From Nitrososphaerota archaeon (GTDB taxonomy: Archaea > Thermoproteota > Nitrososphaeria > Nitrososphaerales > Nitrosopumilaceae), in assembly GCA_016201435.1 (NCBI GenBank), contig JACQCT010000014.1:62001-126000 (forward strand): DNA of 64,000 nt, given 5' to 3'. This document shows positions 35,967-44,034 of this stretch, in pieces. The notes under the pieces are model-generated. The model was not told where the DNA came from. It saw only the letters and a program-made list of their open reading frames with translations, and searched no databases. Position numbers and translations under genes: made by a program. Position 1 is the first letter of the stretch, and every line of letters starts with the position of its first letter.

Positions 35967-37123
35967 ACAGACAAGCCTAGTATGCCTGTAATTTTTTCAA
36001 AATCTTGTAGATTTATGTTTTCCTCTTTCAAAACTAATGTACAAATTTTATCTATTATATCAAGTGCACGCGGGGAATTAAAATCATCTTCAAAAGAAAG
36101 AAAAAATTCATTTATTAAATCAGAAATAACTTGTGATGTATTGCCAGAAGTTTTATTTTTAGTGTTATAAATTTTTTCAAGTAATGGTTTTTTATTGCAG
36201 AGATCATTTTCATTGTAATTGATTTCGTCTCGGTAATGTGTAGAAAAAATGTAAATACGTAATAGATTCTGTCCATATTTCTCAACCAGTTCTCGTGAAA
36301 GAACCATATTTCCAAGTGATTTTGACATCTTTTCACCATTGGATAATACAAGACCAACATGCATCCAGAGTTTTACTGGATTTTCAAGACCAGTCAGTGC
36401 TTTGTATTGTGCAAAATGTGCCTCATGGTGAGGATATGCAAGTTCTTTGGCACCTCCATGTATATCATAATGAGTGCCAAAATTTTCAAAGGCAACAGTA
36501 GTGTCTTGGATGTGCCACCATGGGACTCCATCTCCAAAATCCCCTTCCCATGAGAATCCAAAATCTTCTGAGCAATTCCAAAGCAGTATATCTTCCTGGT
36601 TTTTTTTATTTGGCCCAATATCCATTCTGTGCAGGTTTAGTTGTTGCCTTGATTGTTTGGAAATTACTCCATAATCGGTTACAGTTTTTGTGTCAAAATA
36701 GATATTTCCATTTGCAGAATATGCATTCTTATTGTTCATAAAAAATGAAATATGTTTGGTTATGTTTTCTACATAATCTGAAACATGTGCAAGCCTCGTG
36801 ACAGTGATTATGTTTAACAACTTTAGGTTTTTTACAAATTGGTCAGAATAAAATCGTGTTAAAGCCCTATAGTTAGCAGATTGTGCTATGGCTTTGTTAA
36901 AGACATTTTGATTTATGTCAGTCATGTTTACAAGAACGTCTGTCTTAAAACCACTAGATTGCAGATATCTACAAAGTAAATCATATGTAAGAAAGATTCG
37001 TGCATGTCCTAGATGAGTATAATCATACAGCGTAGGGCCACAAATGAATATTTTTACATTCGGTTTATCAAATGGCTCAAAATCTTCTTTCTTTAAAGAA
37101 AAGGAATTGAATAACTTTAGCAT
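35963..37123 (-). CDS. cysS: Short cysteinyl-tRNA synthetase-like protein with altered metal ligands
   Basis: A 386-residue class I synthetase-fold enzyme closest to CysRS. C28-GPTLYDYTHLGH includes the HIGH motif and the first zinc ligand; KMSKS is at 265-269. The other zinc ligands of E. coli CysRS (Cys209, His234, Glu238) correspond to D207 in WHIQD, H232, and H236 in PHHEAH. Two of the four are therefore changed. The protein stops at about the end of the connecting helices and lacks the C-terminal anticodon-binding domain. It may be a divergent CysRS or, like MshC of mycothiol synthesis, a ligase that does not use tRNA. It lies between a RAM-domain gene and a GNAT gene in one operon. Confidence 0.75.
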   Translation of the reverse strand: MLKLFNSFSLKKEDFEPFDKPNVKIFICGPTLYDYTHLGHARIFLTYDLLCRYLQSSGFKTDVLVNMTDINQNVFNKAIAQSANYRALTRFYSDQFVKNLKLLNIITVTRLAHVSDYVENITKHISFFMNNKNAYSANGNIYFDTKTVTDYGVISKQSRQQLNLHRMDIGPNKKNQEDILLWNCSEDFGFSWEGDFGDGVPWWHIQDTTVAFENFGTHYDIHGGAKELAYPHHEAHFAQYKALTGLENPVKLWMHVGLVLSNGEKMSKSLGNMVLSRELVEKYGQNLLRIYIFSTHYRDEINYNENDLCNKKPLLEKIYNTKNKTSGNTSQVISDLINEFFLSFEDDFNSPRALDIIDKICTLVLKEENINLQDFEKITGILGLSV

Positions 37124-37131
37124 TTTTTGAC

Positions 37132-37377
37132 CTATCGTCCACCTTGTGTAAGAATTGGAGTCAGGGTTACCGTGGAACGAATTTTTGTTATTCTTCTAAT
37201 CTTGTGGGTTATGATATTTTCCAAAGTTGCAGCTGAATCGCCTTGTAGCTTGACAAATATGTCGTAGACACCGTATGTGCCCCTTACTTCTTTTACTTCT
37301 GGAATTTTCATTAACTCGTTTATGATATCTACTTCTGAACCAAGATCGCAGTTTAGGAGTATATATAATGTTTCCAC
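37132..37377 (-). CDS. Stand-alone Lrp/AsnC RAM-domain protein
   Basis: An 81-residue amino-acid-binding RAM domain without a DNA-binding part. The beta-alpha-beta pattern is clear: ETLYILLNCDLGSEVDIIN, then VKEVRGTYGVYDIFVKLQG, then TKIRSTVTLTPIL. I chose the GTG at 37377 because a TATA-like TTTTATAATG centred near 37412 would start the mRNA downstream of the ATG at 37410. It is 8 bp upstream of the CysRS-like gene and presumably its first operon partner, perhaps sensing an amino acid. Confidence 0.72.
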   Translation of the reverse strand: METLYILLNCDLGSEVDIINELMKIPEVKEVRGTYGVYDIFVKLQGDSAATLENIITHKIRRITKIRSTVTLTPILTQGGR

Positions 37378-37572
37378 GAAGAAGAGTTCATTTTGACCAA
37401 ATAAAAGCATTATAAAACTATCTTTTTAACAGATTCAATTCTGTCTGAAATGTCTAAATTAATGGATACCTCCGAAAAACAGGTAGCGATCTGACTTTGA
37501 TCCAAAATTTAACTTGATTGTAATAGTTTGTCTCATATTCTGCTTTATAGCCTATTCACTAAAAGTAATAAC

Positions 37573-38109
37573 ATGTCAAGTAGACAGGAATCAGTACGTA
37601 TTGGAAATCATATAATTGCCATTTATCAGAATCAAGAAACTACATTTGATGACGCATTCCAGTTTCTCAAAAATGGTTTATTCAATAACGAAATGATTAT
37701 GATAATTACAGATCGTTTGTCAAAGGAAGAAATCCGTAAGAGGATGAAAAACGAATGGAATGTTCCAGTGAAAGATTTGGAATCAACAGATATTATCCAA
37801 ATAAAAACCACAGAGGAATGGTATTATTTTCATGGTTTTCCTAACCCTGCCAAGATCAAATCATTTTGGATGGCCATGTCAGAAATTGCTAGGATAAGAC
37901 ATAGAACAGGTCTTAGAGTATTTGCCGATACATATGATTTCTTCAGAAAAGGATACGGCGACGATCTTGTAAATTATGAGTCAACTTTGGATTCCAAATT
38001 CAATTTTCCTTTTACTGCTATTTGCGCGTATGATTCTAAGGACATGCAGAGTTTAACGCCATCACAGTGTGATATTTTATTTTCACACCATGAAACTATT
38101 TGGAAATAG
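37573..38109 (+). CDS. MEDS (DcmR-like sensory) domain protein
   Basis: A 178-residue protein with the MEDS fold: GNHIIAIYQN near the start, FLKNGLFNNEMIMIITDRLS, a middle ADTYDFFRKG, and a final CDILFSHHETIWK. The family is RecA-like in fold without Walker motifs and occurs with two-component and methylotrophy regulators. No HTH or kinase is fused here. The ATG at 37573 is preferred: CTTTATAGC at 37541-37549 is about 27 bp upstream, giving a leaderless mRNA. The frame extends to a TTG at 37528. Confidence 0.75.
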   Translation: MSSRQESVRIGNHIIAIYQNQETTFDDAFQFLKNGLFNNEMIMIITDRLSKEEIRKRMKNEWNVPVKDLESTDIIQIKTTEEWYYFHGFPNPAKIKSFWMAMSEIARIRHRTGLRVFADTYDFFRKGYGDDLVNYESTLDSKFNFPFTAICAYDSKDMQSLTPSQCDILFSHHETIWK

Positions 38110-38149
38110 AATACAAGTCAGAATAAATATAATTATGAAGATCAGAAAA

Positions 38150-40444
38150 TTACTTTACTTGTAAGTTAAATGGTGTTGTTATTGCATCATCAGTTCCAGT
38201 CTCGTAAACTGTTATTGGGATTGTATAATTGCCAACACTCACAGTTGTTGGAACATTAAATATGACGTTAAACTCTTGGTAGCTTGTTGTATTTCCTATG
38301 CTGTTTACTGTAGCACCGATATGAGTATTTGTTAGATTTCCAAACGAAATGCTCACAGGTTGCGAGCTCCACCCCTGATACCAGTTCACATCTAGTGGTA
38401 CGGTGACACTGCTTGGTCTTGTCACGTTGGCAGCTTGCTGATCAAGTGTCACATTAAAGTATGGACCCCCTACTGGAGTACTAGTAACTGGACTTGATGT
38501 CTGATGGATGCTAATATTATCAAAGTATGATGCAAAGTCTCCGGAGCACATTTCCGTTGTATCCATTCTAAGATCTATTGCATGAGTACCTGCAGATGTT
38601 ATATTTATGACAGCTGACTTTAATGCTATATCTGAAGTAGACCCGCCTGGAAAAGAAATCCCTCCTTGTTCTAGTACTGCATTGTGATCCACATCAACCC
38701 GACCTGAAATTATACATCCACTACAACTTGGAGCTCCTATGGTAGCACTCACGTTGTAGTTACCAGGAGTACTAACTGTAAATGATTTTTTAAAATCAAC
38801 AAAGTTGTTGAAAAGACATGTCCCACCGACTAACACATGTGCCTTTCCCCAGTATGGAAGTGATGGTGGAGGAAAACCAAATGCACTAGTTACTTGATCT
38901 AGTGTGGGAGACCCGCAGCATGTGGTAAATGAACTATACAGGTCCCATCCTGACAGAGTACTATCAAAGTTCTCGAAGAAAATTGAAAAGATATTAGTAA
39001 TTATGCATGTCTTTACGTCTCCTGAATTAAGTGTTACAGTTCCATCTTGTTGGCAATCATCACTAAAGGTACTACTATAATCTGGAATGGAATTCTCACT
39101 TACCGTGTATTTGCCAGCTGAAAGAACATTTGCAGTTCCGTTTGTAACAGTTGTTCCATTGATTTGTAGTGTAACACCGCTAATAGTTAATGTTCCACCA
39201 CCAAAATTATCTATCTTCTTTATAACAGTCAGTATTGGTTTAATGTCATCATTTGTTATTGTACAGATCTTGTTGTCTCCTGCTGCAAGTGTGACAGAGC
39301 CATTAGCTGCACAGTCACCTGAAATTGTACTGGCATATCCTGGTACCGCAACTTCACTTACAATATAGTTACCAGCTGCTTTGCTGTTGGCAGTTCCGTT
39401 TGTAACAGTAGTACCGTTTATCTTCAGCGTGACACCGTCAAGTGTCAACGTACCTCCATCATTGTTAATTATTTTTTTGATTATTGTCAGTGTACCCTTT
39501 GTTATTCCAAATGCTGAATCAAACGTTATCATGGAATCCTGTTTTATGTTTAGAGTTTTTGCAATAAATGCACCAGTAGCTGTGGTTCCCTTCTCCATTG
39601 TAAGATGACCATTTGGTGCATAGATGTTTACCTTGACAACAGCATTCTTCCCAGAAGAAGTATCTGTAGCGTTATCATTTATGGTCCCGTTGTTTCCGAC
39701 AAATATTATGATATCATGTGCATGCATTGATGATGTGGATGGTCCCACAAATGTGCCCTTGTCCCAGTCAATCTTATTTTGTACCACCATTTGAGATGGT
39801 TGGTCAAATATTAGTTTGGCATCTTTCAATGTTGAAATTGAAGTAACATTGTAAATGCCACCTGTAAGTTCTAAAGTTCCTCCCACTCCAACAGATATGG
39901 TGCTATATCTACCGGGCTGCAAGGTTTGCGATGCTCCTGCTGCTACATTAATTGATGTTGTCCCAGGTGTTGAGTGAGGAAAGCTTGGGAGAGATTGTAC
40001 AAGTGGAAGTTGGAGTGGATGATTTTGTGTACCGAGAATTGTTCCACTATTTTTAATCTCGTTGTAGAAAACATGCTGAACTGTTGTTCCAGTACCTATT
40101 ATGATGCTGTCACCTGCAATCGCTGATGTTGTATCAAGAAACCTAGAGTTACCACCGATGTTTATCTCTGCATTCCCTGGCAATCCCATGTTGGAAATAG
40201 AATTTTGCGCACCGGCACTTCCATTGACAACCGTAACATTTGTTTCAAGTACCATATTATTTAAGCCAAAAACTGCATAGTTTCCAATCTGTTGTATATC
40301 CACTGGAGGTTGTGCATAAGCATTTTTGATTTGAAAATTATCAGCAATTTGTTCTGGAAAGTTTTGATTTAATGTCTGAAAACTTGGCATCAATAATATT
40401 GCTACAAATGCAAGAGATAATATTTTCATAATAATATTCAACAA
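38150..40444 (-). CDS. Large secreted adhesin-like protein with two prealbumin-like domains
   Basis: A 764-residue exported protein (signal about 1-25, ending near AYAQP by residue 45). Residues 50-310 form a beta-helix-like region rich in G, N and T. Two near-identical SpaA/prealbumin-like domains follow (about 314-398 and 402-485), each with a TIIKKI or TVIKKI start, the INGTTVTNGTAN segment, and a C(x)n-ICTITN-type end with one disulfide. Residues 490-650 are a jelly-roll-like domain with paired cysteines (FTTCCGSP, SCSGC). The C-terminal 110 residues are another Ig-like domain. It is probably a surface or matrix protein. Confidence 0.72.
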   Translation of the reverse strand: MLNIIMKILSLAFVAILLMPSFQTLNQNFPEQIADNFQIKNAYAQPPVDIQQIGNYAVFGLNNMVLETNVTVVNGSAGAQNSISNMGLPGNAEINIGGNSRFLDTTSAIAGDSIIIGTGTTVQHVFYNEIKNSGTILGTQNHPLQLPLVQSLPSFPHSTPGTTSINVAAGASQTLQPGRYSTISVGVGGTLELTGGIYNVTSISTLKDAKLIFDQPSQMVVQNKIDWDKGTFVGPSTSSMHAHDIIIFVGNNGTINDNATDTSSGKNAVVKVNIYAPNGHLTMEKGTTATGAFIAKTLNIKQDSMITFDSAFGITKGTLTIIKKIINNDGGTLTLDGVTLKINGTTVTNGTANSKAAGNYIVSEVAVPGYASTISGDCAANGSVTLAAGDNKICTITNDDIKPILTVIKKIDNFGGGTLTISGVTLQINGTTVTNGTANVLSAGKYTVSENSIPDYSSTFSDDCQQDGTVTLNSGDVKTCIITNIFSIFFENFDSTLSGWDLYSSFTTCCGSPTLDQVTSAFGFPPPSLPYWGKAHVLVGGTCLFNNFVDFKKSFTVSTPGNYNVSATIGAPSCSGCIISGRVDVDHNAVLEQGGISFPGGSTSDIALKSAVINITSAGTHAIDLRMDTTEMCSGDFASYFDNISIHQTSSPVTSTPVGGPYFNVTLDQQAANVTRPSSVTVPLDVNWYQGWSSQPVSISFGNLTNTHIGATVNSIGNTTSYQEFNVIFNVPTTVSVGNYTIPITVYETGTDDAITTPFNLQVK

Positions 40445-40541
40445 GTAGTTTTGAATCTTTTTGATTGTTAATTAACATTTCTCATTGCAGGAGTGAGTAT
40501 TACAGAGATGAGTTAGCATTCCAGAAAATAATTCAGCTCAG

Positions 40542-40829
40542 CTAATCCAAAGTTTTTATTTGCTCGTGAAAAATTTTTTCTCCCCTCTCTTTAAGGCGTA
40601 TAACTTCAAATCCGTCGTCATCTTTTTCCTTCTTAATTAGATCTATCATCATCAACCAGTTCAGATACAGCATGCATTTGTCATAGCTCATGTTTGATTT
40701 CATCGCAATGTTTGTTTTTTTTAGATTTCCATCATGGTACAAAAGTGTAATTAACCGTTTTACTATGTTCCATTCTATTCTTTTTAGCTCTCTTTTCTGA
40801 TCGCTTTTTTGAGATGTAATCTGCATCAT
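40542..40829 (-). CDS. Winged-helix transcriptional regulator
   Basis: A 95-residue stand-alone winged helix of the type common in archaea. Helices match EWNIVKRLITLLYHDGNLKKTNIAMKSNMS with a Sso10a/ArnR1-like pattern, followed by YLNWLMMIDLIKKEKDDDG (wing) and a C-terminal helix EKIFHEQIKTLD that may dimerise. The target is unknown. It is isolated, with 154 to 169 bp of non-coding sequence to either side. Confidence 0.75.
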   Translation of the reverse strand: MMQITSQKSDQKRELKRIEWNIVKRLITLLYHDGNLKKTNIAMKSNMSYDKCMLYLNWLMMIDLIKKEKDDDGFEVIRLKERGEKIFHEQIKTLD

Positions 40830-40998
40830 AAAATCGTAATTCTACAGTATATTAAATATCGTTTCACAAATAAGCTAAGCATTTGTTTACAGAGCTAAAA
40901 TGAAATATCCTTGTATAAACCATAAAAGGACAGCAAGTACTTCCCACGAAATAAAACGATGTCCATGATTTAAAAGGATGTAAGGGATACTCAAGGTA

Positions 40999-41712
40999 TT
41001 GGCCTCTGAGATCACAATAAGAGAGATCAAATCAATTAACATAGAAGGCGGTTATCTGATAGATGGTTTTCCATATGCCGGATTAGCAAATGCAATTGCA
41101 ACAGAGTCTTTGACAAGTACTATGGATTTCGAGTTAGCCGGTGTCATAGATTCAGAACTTTTTCCACCAATAAGCATAATCAAAGATGGAACACCTAATT
41201 TTCCAGTACGAATATTTGTAAATAACACACTAAAGGTCGCAGTTTTCTCATCATATCTAACACCACATGAATCGCTACACAGAGAAGTGGCAAGAACAAT
41301 GTCAAGTTGGGCAAATCAACACAAATGCTCACTAATCCTAAGTAGTTCTGTAATCAAAGCTGGAAGTGAGGGTCCAGCTATCATGGGAATAGCCAGTACC
41401 GCAGAAGCTAAAAAGAAACTAAGTGATGCCAGTATACCAATTTTGCAAAATGGTACAATTCCTGGAATTCCTGGAATTTTATTAAATGAAGGAGTATTAT
41501 CAAAAACAAATGTGATTGTGCTTTTAGTTAAAGGTCAAGACCCAGGACCTGACTTTAGATCGGGTGCCGAAATCTGTATGGCATTATCTAAGCTAGTGCC
41601 AGGAACTTCTTGTGATTTATCTACACTTTTACATGAAGCTGAAATAATAGAACACGGTCTCAAACAAACTGAAGAAGAAACAGCTCCCCTAAAGGAATCA
41701 ATGTACGGATGA
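40999..41712 (+). CDS. PAC2-family protein (proteasome assembly chaperone-like)
   Basis: A 237-residue PAC2 protein with the characteristic GGYLIDGFPYAGLANAIATE start, PNFPVRIFVNN, and ILNEGVLSK region before the helical end. Archaeal PbaB-type members bind proteasome subunits or act as ATP-independent chaperones. The start appears to be TTG at 40999. The stop overlaps the start of the next ORF (ATGA), so the two are translated together. Confidence 0.83.
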   Translation: MASEITIREIKSINIEGGYLIDGFPYAGLANAIATESLTSTMDFELAGVIDSELFPPISIIKDGTPNFPVRIFVNNTLKVAVFSSYLTPHESLHREVARTMSSWANQHKCSLILSSSVIKAGSEGPAIMGIASTAEAKKKLSDASIPILQNGTIPGIPGILLNEGVLSKTNVIVLLVKGQDPGPDFRSGAEICMALSKLVPGTSCDLSTLLHEAEIIEHGLKQTEEETAPLKESMYG

Positions 41713-41936
41713 CATACCAAGAAAGAGAGATATCGAAAAATCAACTTGAAAAACTACTTCAAACTCTTGATCTTGACGAAGGAATTAGAATAGAAAACAA
41801 ATCAAACATTATTTTTCTCAATAGATCAGCAAAACGATACTGTGTAAACATATCCTCCAAAGGCAATGAAGAATTCTTTTATCATGCTAGTGTAGGTGAG
41901 ATTCTTGATTTTTTAAATGAAAAGATAGATCAGTAA
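41709..41936 (+). CDS. Hypothetical protein coupled to PAC2, 75 aa
   Basis: A small charged protein with no signal peptide. It starts MTYQEREISKNQLEKLL (helix), then has strands (RIENKSNIIFLN, RYCVNISS) and a C-terminal helix. It is not recognised. The 4-bp overlap with the PAC2 gene suggests they work together. Confidence 0.65.
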   Translation: MTYQEREISKNQLEKLLQTLDLDEGIRIENKSNIIFLNRSAKRYCVNISSKGNEEFFYHASVGEILDFLNEKIDQ

Positions 41937-41989
41937 TCTAAGATATTCTCTTATTAATGCTTAAATCAAAAATTAATCTCTAATTTGGA

Positions 41990-42607
41990 ATGGTTACCCT
42001 TGCAGAATTTGCCATGATAGTAATCACGATTTCATTATCAGGCGTAATGTCACCAGGACCGCTTTTTGCAGCAAATGTTGCATACGGACTAAAGGGTGGA
42101 ATTAAAACAGGATTGAAAATGGCATACGGTCATACTGTTGTTGAATTACCGCTTGTGGTTTTACTTGGGATTGGAGCAATTTCTCTTACAACCATACCGC
42201 AGTTTAGAGAAATCACATCTATTCTTGGTGCCCTAAGCCTTTTTGTTTTTGCAGGAATTCAAATAAAGTCTATCATCAAAAAACCATCGACTATTTTTGA
42301 AGGAAAGCACGGTCCTTTTCTTGCTGGAATAATTCTCAGCGGATTAAATCCATTTTTTCTCATATGGTGGTCTACCATAGGATTCAAATTAATCACGGAT
42401 GCAATAATTCTTTATTCATTTATAGGAATTGGCATCATGTTTGCATTTCACATATGGATAGATTATGCATGGATTTGTTCAGTTGCTTTTTTATCATCAA
42501 AAGGCAAGAAGATAATTTCTAACAAAAAATATAGCATTTTCATGATTGCAATTAGCGGTGTTTTAGTATACTTTGGTGTTGTTTTTCTTTTACAAGCAAT
42601 ACACTAA
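41990..42607 (+). CDS. LysE/RhtB-family exporter
   Basis: An inner-membrane amino-acid exporter of 205 residues with six predicted helices. The family signature is at SGVMSPGPLFAANVAYGLKG, followed by HTVVELPLVV and the helix pair around GLNPFFLIWW. The substrate is unknown. The ATG at 41990 follows a TATA-like TTAAATC about 25 bp upstream. The end overlaps the convergent membrane-protein gene by 4 bp. Confidence 0.88.
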   Translation: MVTLAEFAMIVITISLSGVMSPGPLFAANVAYGLKGGIKTGLKMAYGHTVVELPLVVLLGIGAISLTTIPQFREITSILGALSLFVFAGIQIKSIIKKPSTIFEGKHGPFLAGIILSGLNPFFLIWWSTIGFKLITDAIILYSFIGIGIMFAFHIWIDYAWICSVAFLSSKGKKIISNKKYSIFMIAISGVLVYFGVVFLLQAIH

Positions 42608-42843
42608 CCACAATCAAGAATTTCCATTTCTATTCCACATTGGTTATTTAGTTGAATTATCCTATTGTTGATATCATCACAAAGCTCTGGATTCTTTGTT
42701 GTATCATATTTTTTCATATCATTTAGAACATTAATTTGTTTTATGGGACATGTATTGGAAACATCTACAACATAAAGAACCAGGATTGCTGCAATTCCCG
42801 CCAATCCAATAATTATTGCACGTTTTACAAAAGTGCTTACCAT
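42604..42843 (-). CDS. Small single-pass membrane protein
   Basis: A 79-residue protein with one N-terminal transmembrane helix (AIIIGLAGIAAILVLYVV) and an extracytoplasmic part with four cysteines (TCPI, LCDD, QCGI, DCG), probably two disulfides. It starts 4 bp after the alba stop, so it is co-transcribed. The function is unknown. I used the ATG at 42843; the frame extends further into alba. Confidence 0.6.
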   Translation of the reverse strand: MVSTFVKRAIIIGLAGIAAILVLYVVDVSNTCPIKQINVLNDMKKYDTTKNPELCDDINNRIIQLNNQCGIEMEILDCG

Positions 42844-42847
42844 GTTT

Positions 42848-43126
42848 TTAAGGGCGAGCAACGTCGATTTCAATTGTGGATACGTTTCGTTCTTTGCCGT
42901 CTAGTGAGGTCATCCTTTCTGAAAATATCCTTACACCACTAATCTTGTAACCTACCGCGTTTAGTCTTTTTACTATCATTTGGGACACATCCACAGCTGT
43001 GACTATGCTCTTTCCACGTGCTTTGATGGTTACGACCGGTTCTACAGATAGTTGTGTGAGTGTAGCATTAACATAAGTCGGAATCGGCTTTTTTCCAATG
43101 AATATTATATTTGGAATACGGCTCAC
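42848..43126 (-). CDS. albA: DNA/RNA-binding protein Alba
   Basis: A 92-residue archaeal chromatin protein. IGKKP near residue 10 has the two lysines (K12, K13) whose acetylation controls DNA binding in Sulfolobus. TIKARGKSIVTAVDVSQMI and KERNVSTIEIDVARP complete the IF3-C-like fold. It is monocistronic or shared with the small membrane protein downstream. Confidence 0.92.
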   Translation of the reverse strand: MSRIPNIIFIGKKPIPTYVNATLTQLSVEPVVTIKARGKSIVTAVDVSQMIVKRLNAVGYKISGVRIFSERMTSLDGKERNVSTIEIDVARP

Positions 43127-43275
43127 AGACGCATCTCACGTAGTGTTTTATTTAATGGTTAGTACATGGAAAATGTGATTTACCAAATTGTATTTGAATA
43201 AAGTTCTAGTCAGATGGACTAGGGTACTATCTTGGTCCTATTTTGGACCCAGTTTTGAATAAAAAATGATGTGTT

Positions 43276-43620
43276 TTAGGAAATAGCATCGGAGATGAAT
43301 TTCTCTAAAACCGCTTTGGACTGAACACCTATGGTTGTTTTTACTGGTTTGCCTTTTTTGAATATCCCAATAGTAGGTATACTTTGGATATTATATGCCG
43401 ATGCGATTACTTGATGATTGTCTACGTTTACCTTGACAACTTTAATTTTGAATTTTTGTTCACTAGCAATCTCGTCAATTGTAGGGCTCAGCATCCTACA
43501 TGGACCACACCATGGAGCCCAAAAGTCTACTAAAACCGGAATTTCAGCATTTACAACTTCTTGTTCCCAGTCTTTTTCCGAAATCTCTTTTACTGATTTT
43601 TCTTTTGTGTTTTGCGTCAT
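43276..43620 (-). CDS. trxA: Thioredoxin
   Basis: A cytosolic thioredoxin of 114 residues with a canonical active site in FWAPWCGPCRML and a cis-Pro at SIPTIGIF. The first 15 residues are a charged extension (MTQNTKEKSVKEI). It reduces disulfides in target proteins, presumably together with a thioredoxin reductase elsewhere. Compare the second thioredoxin at 54692, whose active site is CPWC. Confidence 0.95.
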   Translation of the reverse strand: MTQNTKEKSVKEISEKDWEQEVVNAEIPVLVDFWAPWCGPCRMLSPTIDEIASEQKFKIKVVKVNVDNHQVIASAYNIQSIPTIGIFKKGKPVKTTIGVQSKAVLEKFISDAIS

Positions 43621-43732
43621 ATGTGCTTTATTGCTATATTTTATTTAATGCTGATCTCTAATTTATCAATCAAAAGTTTAATGGTTTAAGCGATAAAATA
43701 ATTAGCGTTGTCTATATGATATAATTATTAAT

Positions 43733-43936
43733 TTAATATTGTAAATTTCTTGCAGATTTGTATTTTTTTGTGCGTGCTGTTAGTCTCATTCTTGCCCCGC
43801 AGCAAGGACATCTGAGGCCATCACATTTTATAAACATCTCACAAACTGTACATCTTTTTTGTCCCCTCAAATAGCGCATATAATTTGGAATATTTTCTCC
43901 TTTGAATTTATCACACAAGTCTTTGCAAATCAACAA
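43733..43936 (-). CDS. Small zinc-ribbon-type protein, 67 aa
   Basis: A basic protein with eight cysteines in a pattern of CKDLC, then CTVC, then a C-x4-CPCCGARMR knuckle. The ending RLTARTKKYKSARNLQY is strongly basic, which suggests nucleic-acid binding. The arrangement looks like one or two zinc sites. The function is unknown. Confidence 0.65.
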   Translation of the reverse strand: MLICKDLCDKFKGENIPNYMRYLRGQKRCTVCEMFIKCDGLRCPCCGARMRLTARTKKYKSARNLQY

Positions 43937-44034
43937 ATTATCTCAAATCCCGTAGTTTTACCTTGAATTTAATTAAATCTTACAACCATACAAGTTATCT
44001 TAAAACCATTCAAATTAAAAATAAAAAAAAGGGA

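Noticed and set aside
37528-37572. Upstream TTG start for the MEDS protein
   Set aside because: It would place the start before the expected transcription start set by the TATA-like CTTTATAGC; the ATG at 37573 fits better.
43234-43249. GGTCC-TATTTT-GGACC hairpin upstream of alba
   Set aside because: Only five base pairs with no conserved context; too weak to report as a structure.
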